From positions 5,456,001 through 5,520,000 of the forward strand of contig NZ_CP150274.1 in assembly GCF_037977055.1 (NCBI RefSeq): DNA of 64,000 nucleotides. The letters run 5' to 3'. This document shows, one piece after another, positions 34,130-42,823 of the stretch. A program made the position numbers and the translations under genes. Position 1 is the stretch's first letter, and each line of letters begins with the position of its first letter. The notes below the pieces were generated by a model. The model saw only the letters and a program-made list of their open reading frames with translations, did no database searches and was not told the DNA's origin. This stretch comes from Paenibacillus sp. FSL K6-1096. GTDB taxonomy: Bacteria; Bacillota; Bacilli; Paenibacillales; Paenibacillaceae.

Positions 34130-35518
34130 ATGATGAAGCGTACGCTAATGACATCTCTGAGCCTGGTCCTGGCACTCGGCTTGGCAGCCTGCGGCAATGG
34201 TAACAGCGGGGGCGGCAATGCAGCTGAAGGCAAGGGAGAAGGGGCGAAGGCCGGTTCGGGGGAAAAAACTAAAATCAGCTATTGGACAGGCGACCGCCAC
34301 GATGCGGATTTTATAAAGGAGAAAGTAGCCGAGTTCAACGCATCCAATCCTGACGGGATTGAAGTGGAGCTGGTCGTCAAGGGCGATGACTTTGATACCG
34401 CACTCGATCTGTCCTTTCAGACCTCGGACGCGCCGGATGTGATCCGGGCGAAGGAGAATACGATCCAGACCTTCTACAAAAAAGGCTTTCTCGCTCCGAT
34501 TGACGAGTTCCTGAGCGATGAGATGAAGACGAAATTCCCGGCCATGCCGGATCTGAATGAGTTCGACGGCAAGCGTTACAGTCTGCCGAACTATGGAACG
34601 ACCATGCGTCTGGTGTACAACAAGGATCTGTTCGCCAAAGCGGGCATTGAGCATCCGCCGACTACCCTGCAGGAGCTGGTGGATACCGCCAAGAAACTGA
34701 CCGAAGCCGGCAAAGCGGACGGCGCTTACGGCTTCGCCCTGAACTTCAAGAACCCCGGCAGTGCGTTCGCACGTTCGGCGCGGGTGGTTGCGGAGATGAG
34801 CGGCTATGGCGGCTTCGGGTATGATTTCAAGACGGCCCGCTATGACTTCAGCGGCTTCGAGCCGATCATCAATGCCTTTAAGCAGATCAGGGACGACGGC
34901 AGCATGCTGCCGGGCGTAGAATCGCTGGATATTGATCCGCTGCGGGCGCAGTTTGCGGAAGGCAAGATCGGAATGTACATGTCCTACTCCTCGGAGCCGG
35001 GCGTCTACAAGAATCAGTTCCCGGCCAAGATTGACTGGGCGGCCGCTCCGGTTCCTACCATCGACGGCAATGTGAAGGGGGCTTCCGGCTTCCTCGGGGG
35101 CCAATGGCTGGCGCTGAGCTCGAAATCAGAGCATAAAGAAGCCGCCTGGAAGTTCATGGAGTTCATGTACGGCGATCAGGTGCTGACGGATTATCAGGAA
35201 AAAGGCTTCGGCATCTCCATGGTTCCGGCCATCAGCGCAGCAGCCAAGACTCCGGATGTGAACGGCATTGAAGGCTTCCTGCCGAACAAGTATGACGGAG
35301 TGTGGCCGGTCTATCCGTCCGTAGCACCGGAAGGAATGAAATCGGATGACGCCTTCTTCAAATATATGCTGAACGGCGGCGACCTGAAGGCGGTTATCGC
35401 TGATCTGAACAAACGTTATAACGCTGCGCTGGACAGTGCGATTGCGAATGACGGCATAAAGGCTGAGCCGGATGCCGGCTTTGATCCCGCCGCTCTGGGC
35501 GGCAAGTTCGCCAAATAG
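34130..35518 (+). CDS. ABC sugar importer substrate-binding lipoprotein (module 2)
   Basis: This 462-residue lipoprotein has signal MMKRTLMTSLSLVLALG and lipobox LAAC (Cys21), a Gly/Asn-rich linker and the family-1 binding fold starting ISYWTGDRHDADFIKEKVAE. It is the module 2 counterpart of the protein at 22548. The ATG at 34130 is followed by a second ATG; either fits AAGGGGGCAC. It feeds the permeases at 35625 and 36542. Confidence 0.93.
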   Translation: MMKRTLMTSLSLVLALGLAACGNGNSGGGNAAEGKGEGAKAGSGEKTKISYWTGDRHDADFIKEKVAEFNASNPDGIEVELVVKGDDFDTALDLSFQTSDAPDVIRAKENTIQTFYKKGFLAPIDEFLSDEMKTKFPAMPDLNEFDGKRYSLPNYGTTMRLVYNKDLFAKAGIEHPPTTLQELVDTAKKLTEAGKADGAYGFALNFKNPGSAFARSARVVAEMSGYGGFGYDFKTARYDFSGFEPIINAFKQIRDDGSMLPGVESLDIDPLRAQFAEGKIGMYMSYSSEPGVYKNQFPAKIDWAAAPVPTIDGNVKGASGFLGGQWLALSSKSEHKEAAWKFMEFMYGDQVLTDYQEKGFGISMVPAISAAAKTPDVNGIEGFLPNKYDGVWPVYPSVAPEGMKSDDAFFKYMLNGGDLKAVIADLNKRYNAALDSAIANDGIKAEPDAGFDPAALGGKFAK

Positions 35519-35555
35519 ACAGAAGGTCAGGAATAGAGATACAGGCCGGGATAAC

Positions 35556-35586
35556 GGGGGATGAGGGAGCAGCTCCCTCATCCCTC
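35556..35586 (+). terminator. Intercistronic stem-loop after the module 2 binding-protein gene
   Basis: GGGATGAGGGAG and CTCCCTCATCCC form a perfect 12-bp stem with a CAG loop and no T tail. It occupies the same position as the hairpin at 23968 in module 1, which supports an mRNA-stability or partial-termination role. Confidence 0.65.
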
Positions 35587-35624
35587 TGCTCTGGCCGTAA
35601 AGGAAAGGAGCCGGAAGAAACCAG

Positions 35625-36527
35625 ATGAACAAAACGAAACATGCCTTATTTTCATACAGCTTTATCTTTCCAAGTGCCTTGCTCACGTTGGTCCTCGGAA
35701 TTTACCCGATTGCCTGGGCGTTCCGCTATATGTTCTATGATTACAAAGGGTTCGGAACGGCCCGGTTTACCGGTCTGGCCAATTTCAGCCGCATTCTGAA
35801 GGACACCCAGTTCTGGGATTCGGTGGTGAATACGTTTGTCTATGCCGGCGGCAAGCTGCTGATCACCATTCCGCTGGCCCTGCTGCTGGCCGCCATATTG
35901 AACCGGGGGCTGCGGGGCAGACAGCTGCTGCGGGGGATTTTCTTCATGCCTACCGTCATCAGTACCGCTGTAATGGCCGTAGTCTTTTTCACCATTTTCA
36001 ACTCGTATAACGGAATTCTCAACCAGTTCCTGATCCGCTCGGGCCTCTCCGATTCAGGTGTGGACTGGCTGGGGCCGAAGTATGCCATGCTCACCGTCAT
36101 CCTGGTTGCGGCCTGGGGGGCGGTCGGCAATTATATGCTGCTCTTCCTCGCCGGTCTGCAGAATATTCCTGAGGATGTGTATGAGGCCTCTTCCCTGGAC
36201 GGGGCAGGCAAAATCCAGCAGTTCCGCTATGTCACCCTGCCGATGCTCGGGCCTGTCATGCAGATGGTTATTATGCTGGCGATCATCACAGCCCTGAAGG
36301 GCTACGAGAGCATCATGGTACTGACTGAAGGCGGTCCTGTAGGCAAGACGGAGGTCATGTTCCTGTATTTGTACAAATTATTTTTCCCTGTCGGCGGGGG
36401 CAGCGCGGCGGTTCAGGTGCAGGAGTTCGGTTACGGCAGTGCGGTCGCCTTTGTGTCTGCGGTCATTGTAGGGATGATATCACTCATTTATTTCTACGCA
36501 TCCAGACGCATGAATCAGACCGATTGA
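35625..36527 (+). CDS. ABC sugar importer permease, MalF type (module 2)
   Basis: This 300-residue permease has six predicted membrane helices (first: LFSYSFIFPSALLTLVLGIY) and an EAA-loop EASSLDGAGKIQQFRYVTLP near residue 190. It is a close paralogue of the protein at 24029, sharing YMFYDY, RGIYFMPTVIS/RGIFFMPTVIS and GYESIMV.TEGGP.GKTEVM. A ribosome binding site (AAGGAAAGGAG) lies upstream. Confidence 0.93.
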   Translation: MNKTKHALFSYSFIFPSALLTLVLGIYPIAWAFRYMFYDYKGFGTARFTGLANFSRILKDTQFWDSVVNTFVYAGGKLLITIPLALLLAAILNRGLRGRQLLRGIFFMPTVISTAVMAVVFFTIFNSYNGILNQFLIRSGLSDSGVDWLGPKYAMLTVILVAAWGAVGNYMLLFLAGLQNIPEDVYEASSLDGAGKIQQFRYVTLPMLGPVMQMVIMLAIITALKGYESIMVLTEGGPVGKTEVMFLYLYKLFFPVGGGSAAVQVQEFGYGSAVAFVSAVIVGMISLIYFYASRRMNQTD

Positions 36528-36541
36528 GGAGAGAGGCTATT

Positions 36542-37378
36542 ATGAGACTAAGAACCATACTGGGCAAAATCATCCTGTGGATTTTTTTGCTGGCTGTTGC
36601 TTTTATTACCGTGATTCCGGTCGTGATCACCATCCTGGGTTCCTTCAAGACCAATGCTGAGCTGACTGCGGGAGCAACCTTCCTGCCGGAGAGCTGGCAC
36701 TTCTCGAACTATGCCGAAGCCTGGTCGCAGGCCAATTTCTCCAGGTATACCCTGAACAGCCTGATTGTCTCCCTGGCGACAGTGGCCGGCACGCTGCTGG
36801 TTTCATCCATGGCGGCTTATGTGGTGGACCGGATGGATTTTGCCGGCAAAAAATTGTATATCGGACTGCAGTCCTTCACCATGTTCGTGGCTGTAGGGGC
36901 GGTCGTGCTGCGTCCGCAGTTCGATCTGATGGTTAAGCTTCATCTGCACAACAGCCTGTGGGGCGTGATATTGATTCTGATCTCTGCCCATGCTTCGATC
37001 TTCTTCATTCTGTTCAGCTTCATGAAGGGGATTCCCCGCGAGCTGGACGAGGCGGCGCTAATCGACGGCTGCTCCCCGGGCCGGACCTTCTGGCGGATTA
37101 TTCTGCCGCTGCTCGGACCCGGACTTGGCGTAGGTGCCCTGTTCACCTTCCGCGGCGCGTGGAATGAATATCTGCTGCCGCTTGTGTTCACGATGACAAA
37201 ACCGGAGCTGCAGACACTGACCGTCGGGCTGGCGAACCTGAAATACGGGATTTCGGCCGCCTCCCAGACTCACTACATGATGGCAGGCGCCTGCTTATCC
37301 ATTCTGCCGATTCTCGTCGCCTATCTGTTTGCCAACAAATCCTTCATGCAGATGACGGCCGGTTCCCTGAAGGGGTAG
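36542..37378 (+). CDS. ABC sugar importer permease, MalG type (module 2)
   Basis: This 278-residue permease has six predicted membrane helices, the EAA-loop DEAALIDGCSPGRTFWRIIL and the C-terminal AGSLKG. ATG 36542 follows GAGGAGAGAGG; six codons upstream of it are rejected. It lies 14 bp after the MalF-type gene and lacks the 20-residue N-terminal extension of its module 1 paralogue. Confidence 0.93.
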   Translation: MRLRTILGKIILWIFLLAVAFITVIPVVITILGSFKTNAELTAGATFLPESWHFSNYAEAWSQANFSRYTLNSLIVSLATVAGTLLVSSMAAYVVDRMDFAGKKLYIGLQSFTMFVAVGAVVLRPQFDLMVKLHLHNSLWGVILILISAHASIFFILFSFMKGIPRELDEAALIDGCSPGRTFWRIILPLLGPGLGVGALFTFRGAWNEYLLPLVFTMTKPELQTLTVGLANLKYGISAASQTHYMMAGACLSILPILVAYLFANKSFMQMTAGSLKG

Positions 37379-37448
37379 CTGTCCTGCCTTGTGCAGACTA
37401 TATACAACATGAAACACGCAACATTCAACATTTTAGGAGGTACACCCC

Positions 37449-38459
37449 ATGACACTACATATTCCGGCGGTTCTGCAATCCGCCCCGTGCATCCGGCGGT
37501 ATCCGGGCAACCCGGTGCTGGATGCTGCGAAGGTTCCTTATCCCACTGCACTGGTATTCAATGCCGGTGTAACGAAATTTAACGGCAAATATGTGATGAT
37601 CTTCCGCAATGATTACGGCTCACTAACCGATCAGACGCTTGAGCCACACCACACTACGGATCTCGGCATTGCCTACAGCGATGACGGGCTGAGCTGGACC
37701 GCCGGCCCGAAGCCGGTGTTCAAAATGTACGATGAGGAAATTATCCGCGCCTATGACCCGCGCCTGACCGTGCTCGGCGGCCGCTGTTATATGTGTTTTG
37801 CCGTGGATACGCGCCATGGCATCCGCGGCGGGATTGCCGTCACCGATGATCTGGAGCACTTCGAGGTACTCAGCCTGTCCACACCGGACCTGCGCAATAT
37901 GGTGCTGTTTCCCGAGCTGATCGGCGGAAAGTATGTCCGGCTGGAGCGCCCCTTCACGGTGTACAGCCGCGGCGGCCGGGACCGCTTCGACGCCTGGATC
38001 TCCGAGTCGCCGGACCTCAAGCATTGGGGCAACTCCAGCCTGCTGCTTGCCGTCGAGCAGGTGCCGTTTGCCAATGACAAGGTCGGTCCGGCCGCGCCTC
38101 CCGTCCGGACGGACAAGGGCTGGCTGACCACCTTCCATGCAGTGGATGTGGATCCGTCCAGAGGCAAGCACGGCTGGGAGGACACCTGGAAGAAGCGTTA
38201 TACCGCCGGAATTATGCTGCTGGATCTCGAAGATCCCCGCAAGGTGATCGGCATGAGCAGCCAGCCGCTGCTGGCGCCGGAGGCGGATTATGAGATTAGC
38301 GGGGGCTTCCGCAATCATGTGATTTTTCCCGGCGGGATGATTCTGGAGGATGACGGTGAGGTCAAGATCTATTACGGTGCAGCTGATACGGTGGAATGTC
38401 TGGCGACTGCGCATGTGGATGATTTGCTCCGGCTCTGTCTGGAGCCGGGGAGTAAATAA
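37449..38459 (+). CDS. GH130 glycoside phosphorylase/hydrolase (module 2)
   Basis: This 336-residue protein is highly similar to the one at 29043, sharing RYPGNPVLDA-type start, AYDPRLTVLGGRCYMCFAVD, NMVLFPELIGGKYVRLERP and IYYGAADTVECLATAHVDDL. It should process the sugar brought in by the module 2 importer. AGGAGGT precedes ATG 37449. Unlike module 1, no oxidoreductase or esterase gene accompanies it, so the substrate of module 2 probably needs fewer steps. Confidence 0.87.
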   Translation: MTLHIPAVLQSAPCIRRYPGNPVLDAAKVPYPTALVFNAGVTKFNGKYVMIFRNDYGSLTDQTLEPHHTTDLGIAYSDDGLSWTAGPKPVFKMYDEEIIRAYDPRLTVLGGRCYMCFAVDTRHGIRGGIAVTDDLEHFEVLSLSTPDLRNMVLFPELIGGKYVRLERPFTVYSRGGRDRFDAWISESPDLKHWGNSSLLLAVEQVPFANDKVGPAAPPVRTDKGWLTTFHAVDVDPSRGKHGWEDTWKKRYTAGIMLLDLEDPRKVIGMSSQPLLAPEADYEISGGFRNHVIFPGGMILEDDGEVKIYYGAADTVECLATAHVDDLLRLCLEPGSK

Positions 38460-38504
38460 GGATGGAAGCTGGTTGAGGGCGGGGATGTGGAGCGATAGTG
38501 GTGG

Positions 38505-38790
38505 GATGGTGCGTTAAGTGCAACAATGTTAGCTTAAAGGGAACGCCCGTGTGGATATTGTGCATAAAGTGCAACAATACTAGCACGATAGCAGCGACCG
38601 TGGGCAGAATGTGCATAAAGTGCAACAATGCAGCTCAATAGAAGCAGCCAGCGCAGAAATCCTGCACAAATTGCAACAATACAGCTCCAACTAGCACCGG
38701 TTCGCCGAAATTCCTGCAAAAGTTGCAACAATAGCTCCACAGCCAGTAACCAATGTAAAGAAATCCTGCAAAATGTGCAACATTGCCGGA
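38505..38790. repeat. 51/52-bp phased palindrome array, type D (6 copies)
   Basis: TGCAACAAT half-sites start at 38519, 38570, 38621, 38672, 38724 and 38776, giving steps of 51, 51, 51, 52 and 52. The core is TGCA, AAAG or similar, TGCAACAAT. It shares its core with the array at 30129. Confidence 0.9.
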
Positions 38791-38827
38791 ACCCAGCCAA
38801 ACCCGCTAACTGAAAGCGGGAATTGGG

Positions 38828-38965
38828 GCGGGAATGAGGTGTAAAAGTACACTTGAATTGGCCGAAAGTTGGCATTCGGCGGGAATGAGGTGCAGAAGTG
38901 CACCTGAATAAGCCAAAAGTTGGCGTTGGGCGGGAATGAGATGCAGAAGTGCACCTTATCCCGGC
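38828..38965. repeat. 51-bp phased palindrome array, type E (3 copies, two palindromes per unit)
   Basis: Units starting GGGAATGAG lie at 38830, 38881 and 38932. Each has AGGTGCA-GAAG-TGCACCT followed by a second small palindrome GCCAA-AAG-TTGGC. A degenerate GGGAATG unit occurs again at 38994, 62 bp on, at the end of the ROK gene. With the type D array this fills the gene-free stretch 38460-39003. Confidence 0.88.
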
Positions 38966-39003
38966 CTAAAGCGGGCGCAGGGCGGGAATGCCGGTACGCT
39001 CCG

Positions 39004-40203
39004 TCAACTCGTCAACTGGTGCAGCACCAGCGCACATGCGCCTGTTGCGACTGCGCGCTCGCCCAGGCTGCTCCGGGTGAAGCGGACGTTATACTGTCCG
39101 CGGTAATAAGTCCGCTCCAGGGCGATCCGGGTAGCGGTCTCGTAGAAATCTGCGGCCAGGAACAGCGGGCCGCCCAGAATGACCTCCTCCGGGTGGAGGA
39201 TGTTGATCAGATTCGCCAGCCCGATGCCGCAGGCCACCGCCATCTCATCGAATAACCGGACCATCACCGGATCGCGCCCCTCGAGCGCTTCCAGCAGATG
39301 GGCGAATTCCAAAGCCTCCGCTTGCTCTGCCAGAGCACGGAGGCTTGTGCTGCTGCCCAGCCGCCAGGCTTCGCGGGCCTGCCCCTCCAGCGTCTGCACC
39401 GACACGTAGCTCTCCCAGGCCCCGGCGTTGCCGCCGGGAATCTGCGGCGGCACTCCCGGGCGGTCAATGATCATCTGCCCGACCGCCCCTTCAGTATCGG
39501 TCATGCCATAGAGCAGCCGCCCGTCGTTCATGATCGCTGAGCGCAAGCCGATTCCGGCATGGAGATAGAGCAGATGATGCTGCATCCGGCTGCGGCTGGC
39601 CCAGTATTCGCCGAGGAGTGCCGTGTTGGCCCCGTTATCCAGGTACACCGGCAGCTGAAGCTGCTGCTCAAGCTGCTCCTTAATGCGTACCTGCGACCAG
39701 CCCGGCGCAGGGAACCGCGCCGGATTCAGAATGACTCCGGCGGTACGGTCTAGCGGACCAACAGCGCCGATGCCTAGTCCGGCTACCCGGCTGAAGCTGA
39801 GCGAGGCGGCTTCAAGCAGCCGCAGAGCCTGCTCCTCAAGAGAAGCCATCAGATACTCCGGGGTAAGTCCGGCATCCATGCTCCAGGTATATTCGCCAAG
39901 CAATTGCAGATGGAAGTCTGTCAGCACCAGCTTGGTACGGGTGCGGGAGATCTCCAGGCCCAGCAGATAGGCGTAGTCGGGATTCGTCTTATATAAAATG
40001 GGCCTGCGGCCCCCCGTGGAATCGCCGAAGCCAGCCTCCAGCAGCAGCCCCGGAGCCAGCAGCTCCTCCAGGATGCGGGTCAGAGTGCTGATCGTCAGAC
40101 CGCTCTCCTCCAGAAGCGTCTGCTTGGAGACGGTGCCGTGTCTGCTCACGGTTGTATAGATGTCCCTGGCTTTGGGACTCGCGATGATTGGCTGAAGCTG
40201 CAC
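39004..40203 (-). CDS. ROK-family transcriptional regulator
   Basis: This 399-residue protein has an N-terminal winged helix-turn-helix (about 15-65, VSKQTLLEESGLTISTLTRI) followed by a ROK sugar-kinase-like domain (LLGLEISRTRTKLVLTD; GLGIGAVGPLD; LDNGANTALLGEYW). The usual zinc cluster CxCGxxGCxE is absent: that position reads IPGGNAGAWESYVS. It therefore probably does not act as a glucokinase and fits the XylR/NagC-type repressor group, here lacking zinc. GTG 40203 follows AAGGAGAGG. It has no obvious partner operon; it could regulate either neighbouring glycan module. Confidence 0.85.
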   Translation of the reverse strand: MQLQPIIASPKARDIYTTVSRHGTVSKQTLLEESGLTISTLTRILEELLAPGLLLEAGFGDSTGGRRPILYKTNPDYAYLLGLEISRTRTKLVLTDFHLQLLGEYTWSMDAGLTPEYLMASLEEQALRLLEAASLSFSRVAGLGIGAVGPLDRTAGVILNPARFPAPGWSQVRIKEQLEQQLQLPVYLDNGANTALLGEYWASRSRMQHHLLYLHAGIGLRSAIMNDGRLLYGMTDTEGAVGQMIIDRPGVPPQIPGGNAGAWESYVSVQTLEGQAREAWRLGSSTSLRALAEQAEALEFAHLLEALEGRDPVMVRLFDEMAVACGIGLANLINILHPEEVILGGPLFLAADFYETATRIALERTYYRGQYNVRFTRSSLGERAVATGACALVLHQLTS

Positions 40204-40329
40204 AGACAGTCCTCTCCTTATCTATGTACTCAATCTGCTTTTACAATGACATAAATAGAAGAGGGCTGCAACTGGCGACAGAAGAGCATGAGCTTACAGG
40301 ACTTACTGCGCCTACAGGGCATTATTCGT

Positions 40330-41142
40330 CTATAGCGGCAAATCACGCCGTCTGAAGAGCAGAATGCCCAGAAGGAAGCAAGCCAGTCCGGTCAGCAGCA
40401 GGATGAAGGAGACTTCTGTCCATGCTGCCGTTCCCTGGACAATCTCGCCGGGACGGTAGAAGCTGAAGAGGGTGAAGAAGCGCAGCGCCTGAAGCTTATC
40501 ACTGATTTTGCCAAGGATATCAAGCGTGAACATCCCGAAAGTAATGGTCCCGGAGATTCCCAGCGCCTTCTTCTCGTCATTGCAGGCACAGGAGACCAGG
40601 AAGCAGAGACCACCAATGGCGAAGAAGAGCAGGAACGCGACAAGGTTGAGCTGGTTGAAGCGGGCCATTCCGAACTCATAGCCGCTGCCGAGGAACCAGG
40701 CTTTGCCTGCGAAGCCGGATAGTGTAGTCACAGCCATGATGATGAACAAGGAGGTAATCAGCACCATCGCCTGGGTGAAGGACACCTTGCTGCGTGTTGT
40801 CGGTGTTGCCAGCAGGTAAGCCATGGAGCCTCGGTCTACAAGTTTGGCTACGAGTTGGGTAGACATCTGCACACATACTATAGCCAGAATCAGGACAAGA
40901 ATCAGCCCGTAGTATTCGCCCGAGATGAACCCCTCCGCACTGGAAAAGCCGTTATTCAGCCTGAACGCATTGCCTACGCCTTCGGGCATCGCCTGTACCA
41001 GATCGTTCAGCGCCTTCGTGTTGTCTGCCAGTCCGGGATAGAGCCAGATCATGAACAGAATGTAAAAAGCCGATCCCCCCGCGTAATTCATAATCCCCCG
41101 CAGGTTGACGCGCATCATTTCTTTATATAAGGCCAGATTCAT
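40330..41142 (-). CDS. ABC-2 type exporter permease
   Basis: This 270-residue protein has six predicted membrane helices (for example YYGLILVLILAIVCVQMSTQ and LNLVAFLLFFAIGGLCFLVS). The N-terminus (LYKEMMRVNLRGIMNYAGGS) is typical of ABC-2 permeases. It overlaps the ATPase gene by 4 bp, so the two form one exporter. The substrate is unknown. Confidence 0.87.
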   Translation of the reverse strand: MNLALYKEMMRVNLRGIMNYAGGSAFYILFMIWLYPGLADNTKALNDLVQAMPEGVGNAFRLNNGFSSAEGFISGEYYGLILVLILAIVCVQMSTQLVAKLVDRGSMAYLLATPTTRSKVSFTQAMVLITSLFIIMAVTTLSGFAGKAWFLGSGYEFGMARFNQLNLVAFLLFFAIGGLCFLVSCACNDEKKALGISGTITFGMFTLDILGKISDKLQALRFFTLFSFYRPGEIVQGTAAWTEVSFILLLTGLACFLLGILLFRRRDLPL

Positions 41143-42026
41143 TGCAGCTTCGCCTCCCGGTCATAATAGTTCATGAAGATATCCTCAAGATTCTGGGTAG
41201 AGATATCCATGCTGCGGACCGGATATTTCGCAAGCTCAGCATTGAGCTGATTGTAATTGCCCTGAACGGCAATTCTCACCCGGCTCCCTGTTATAGAATC
41301 TATGACCAGGCCGGAGTCGGCGAACCGCTGCGCATCTTCCGGTGTCTCGAATAGTACCTCAAACAGCTTACGCTGCATGGATTGCAGCTCATGTATGTTC
41401 TTCACGGCCACGATGCGGCCGTCCCTGATAATCGCTGCACGGTCGCAGGTCCGTTCAATCTCCTGAAAGCTATGCGAGGACATGAGGAAGGTGGTTCCGG
41501 CGGATTTCTCCTCCAGTACCAGTTCGATGAAGACCTTCTGCATCAGCGGGTCCAGACCGGAGGTGGGCTCATCAAGTATGATCACTTCGGGGCTGTGCAT
41601 GAAGGCTGCGACAATGCCGACCTTCTGTTTCATGCCCTTGGACATTTTGCGGATCGGGGTGGCTGCATCGAACTGCAGGCGCCGGATCAGCTGTTCTCGC
41701 TTGGCAGTGTCCTTCACTCCCTGCATGGAGGCCATGAACTGCAGGAAGCCTGAGCCGGTCATGCCGTCGATAAAGCTGATCTCGCCCGGCAGATATCCGA
41801 TGTGGCGTTGCACGTTCCCCTGACCCTTCCAGGTATCCAGACCGCCTATGGTTACTGAGCCGTGGTCCGGGCGCATGAAGCCCATAATATGCCGGATGGT
41901 TGTTGTTTTGCCGGCGCCATTGGGACCGAGGAAGCCGAATACTTCACCTTTATGCACAGTGAATGAGACATCGCGAATCCCCTTGCCGTTTGAAAATTGT
42001 TTCGTTAAGCCTTCTACTTGCAGCAT
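41139..42026 (-). CDS. ABC exporter ATP-binding protein
   Basis: This 295-residue ATPase has Walker A GPNGAGKTTT, ABC signature MSKGMKQK (variant of LSGGQ), Walker B VIILDEPTSGLD and the switch histidine region SSHSFQEIE. The C-terminal 80 residues are a DUF4162-like extension. The start is ATG 42026 with GGAGGTGGCATC upstream. It is the first gene of a two-gene exporter unit repressed by the divergent TetR protein. Confidence 0.92.
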   Translation of the reverse strand: MLQVEGLTKQFSNGKGIRDVSFTVHKGEVFGFLGPNGAGKTTTIRHIMGFMRPDHGSVTIGGLDTWKGQGNVQRHIGYLPGEISFIDGMTGSGFLQFMASMQGVKDTAKREQLIRRLQFDAATPIRKMSKGMKQKVGIVAAFMHSPEVIILDEPTSGLDPLMQKVFIELVLEEKSAGTTFLMSSHSFQEIERTCDRAAIIRDGRIVAVKNIHELQSMQRKLFEVLFETPEDAQRFADSGLVIDSITGSRVRIAVQGNYNQLNAELAKYPVRSMDISTQNLEDIFMNYYDREAKLQ

Positions 42027-42049
42027 GATGCCACCTCCGGCAGATAATA

Positions 42050-42077
42050 ATGAAATATTATAGTATCCATATTTCAT
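42050..42077. promoter_or_regulatory. TetR operator 1
   Basis: Inverted repeat with arms ATGAAATAT and ATATTTCAT, 28 bp overall. It starts 5 bp downstream of the -10 of the exporter promoter, so a bound repressor would block initiation. Confidence 0.75.
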
Positions 42078-42082
42078 ATGTT

Positions 42083-42111
42083 ATAATAGTCCCGGGTTAT
42101 GCCCAAGTCAA
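42083..42111 (-). promoter_or_regulatory. Sigma-A promoter of the ABC exporter
   Basis: On the minus strand TTGACT and TATTAT are separated by exactly 17 bp, between the two TetR operators. Confidence 0.75.
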
Positions 42112-42118
42112 TATAATT

Positions 42119-42146
42119 ATGAAATATTATCACTAATATATTTCAT
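42119..42146. promoter_or_regulatory. TetR operator 2
   Basis: A second inverted repeat with the same arms and the same 28-bp length as operator 1. A plus-strand TATAAT (42112-42117) lies directly before it, so the repressor would also control its own gene. Confidence 0.75.
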
Positions 42147-42168
42147 TATTTTTTCTGGGGAGGAAGAT

Positions 42169-42768
42169 ATGAACGGCTTTGAGAAACGAAAGGCTCTGAT
42201 CAGGAGCAAAATCATGAAAACAACCTTCTCCATGCTGGGCACCTGGGAGCCTAAGCGGCTGAAGATTGCGGATATTGCCCGGGAAGCCGGAGTGTCTCAG
42301 GTGACGATTTATAATTATTTCGGCAGTAAAGAGGCGCTGATCAGCGAGTCTTTCAAGGATTTTATCCAGCAGGGCATTCATGAGTTCCGGGAGGAAATGA
42401 GACAGCAGAAATCTCTGAAGGAACTGATTGCCTATTGTATCCATAAGGAGAAAGAGACCTATTCGCACCTGCCGCCGGCGGTGATCAAGGAGATTGTGGT
42501 CGATAATCAGGAGATGTATCAGTATATTCAGCAGCAGTACGAAGCTCATATTAGGCCGTTAATGGTGCAGATGGTGGAAGAAGGACAAGCACGCGGGGAG
42601 ATTACCGGTAAAGTATCGGTGCGGGCGGTGCTGCTGGCTATTCAGATCTATATGAAAAGCACGGGAGAGATGCTGGACAGTCAGGCAGCGCATGAGGACA
42701 GTGAGGCGTTCGTGGAGGAGCTGATCCATATCTTCTTCTATGGCTTATGCGGCCGGGAGCCGCAATAG
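42169..42768 (+). CDS. TetR-family transcriptional repressor
   Basis: This 199-residue protein has an N-terminal helix-turn-helix at about 32-55 (LKIADIAREAGVSQVTIYNY, then FGSKEALI) and an all-helical ligand-binding domain. ATG 42169 follows GGGGAGGAAGAT. It is divergent from the ABC exporter with two matching operators between them, so it is almost certainly the local repressor, released by a compound the pump exports. Confidence 0.92.
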   Translation: MNGFEKRKALIRSKIMKTTFSMLGTWEPKRLKIADIAREAGVSQVTIYNYFGSKEALISESFKDFIQQGIHEFREEMRQQKSLKELIAYCIHKEKETYSHLPPAVIKEIVVDNQEMYQYIQQQYEAHIRPLMVQMVEEGQARGEITGKVSVRAVLLAIQIYMKSTGEMLDSQAAHEDSEAFVEELIHIFFYGLCGREPQ

Positions 42769-42823
42769 ATACGGCGCCGGCAGCCGCCTGTTAAGACAGC
42801 TGCTTGCATAGCAGAACCGCAGG

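Noticed and set aside
38460..39003. Insertion-sequence remnant after the module 2 GH130 gene
   Set aside because: No transposase-like frame, no terminal inverted repeats and no target duplication; the sequence is explained by type D and E arrays.
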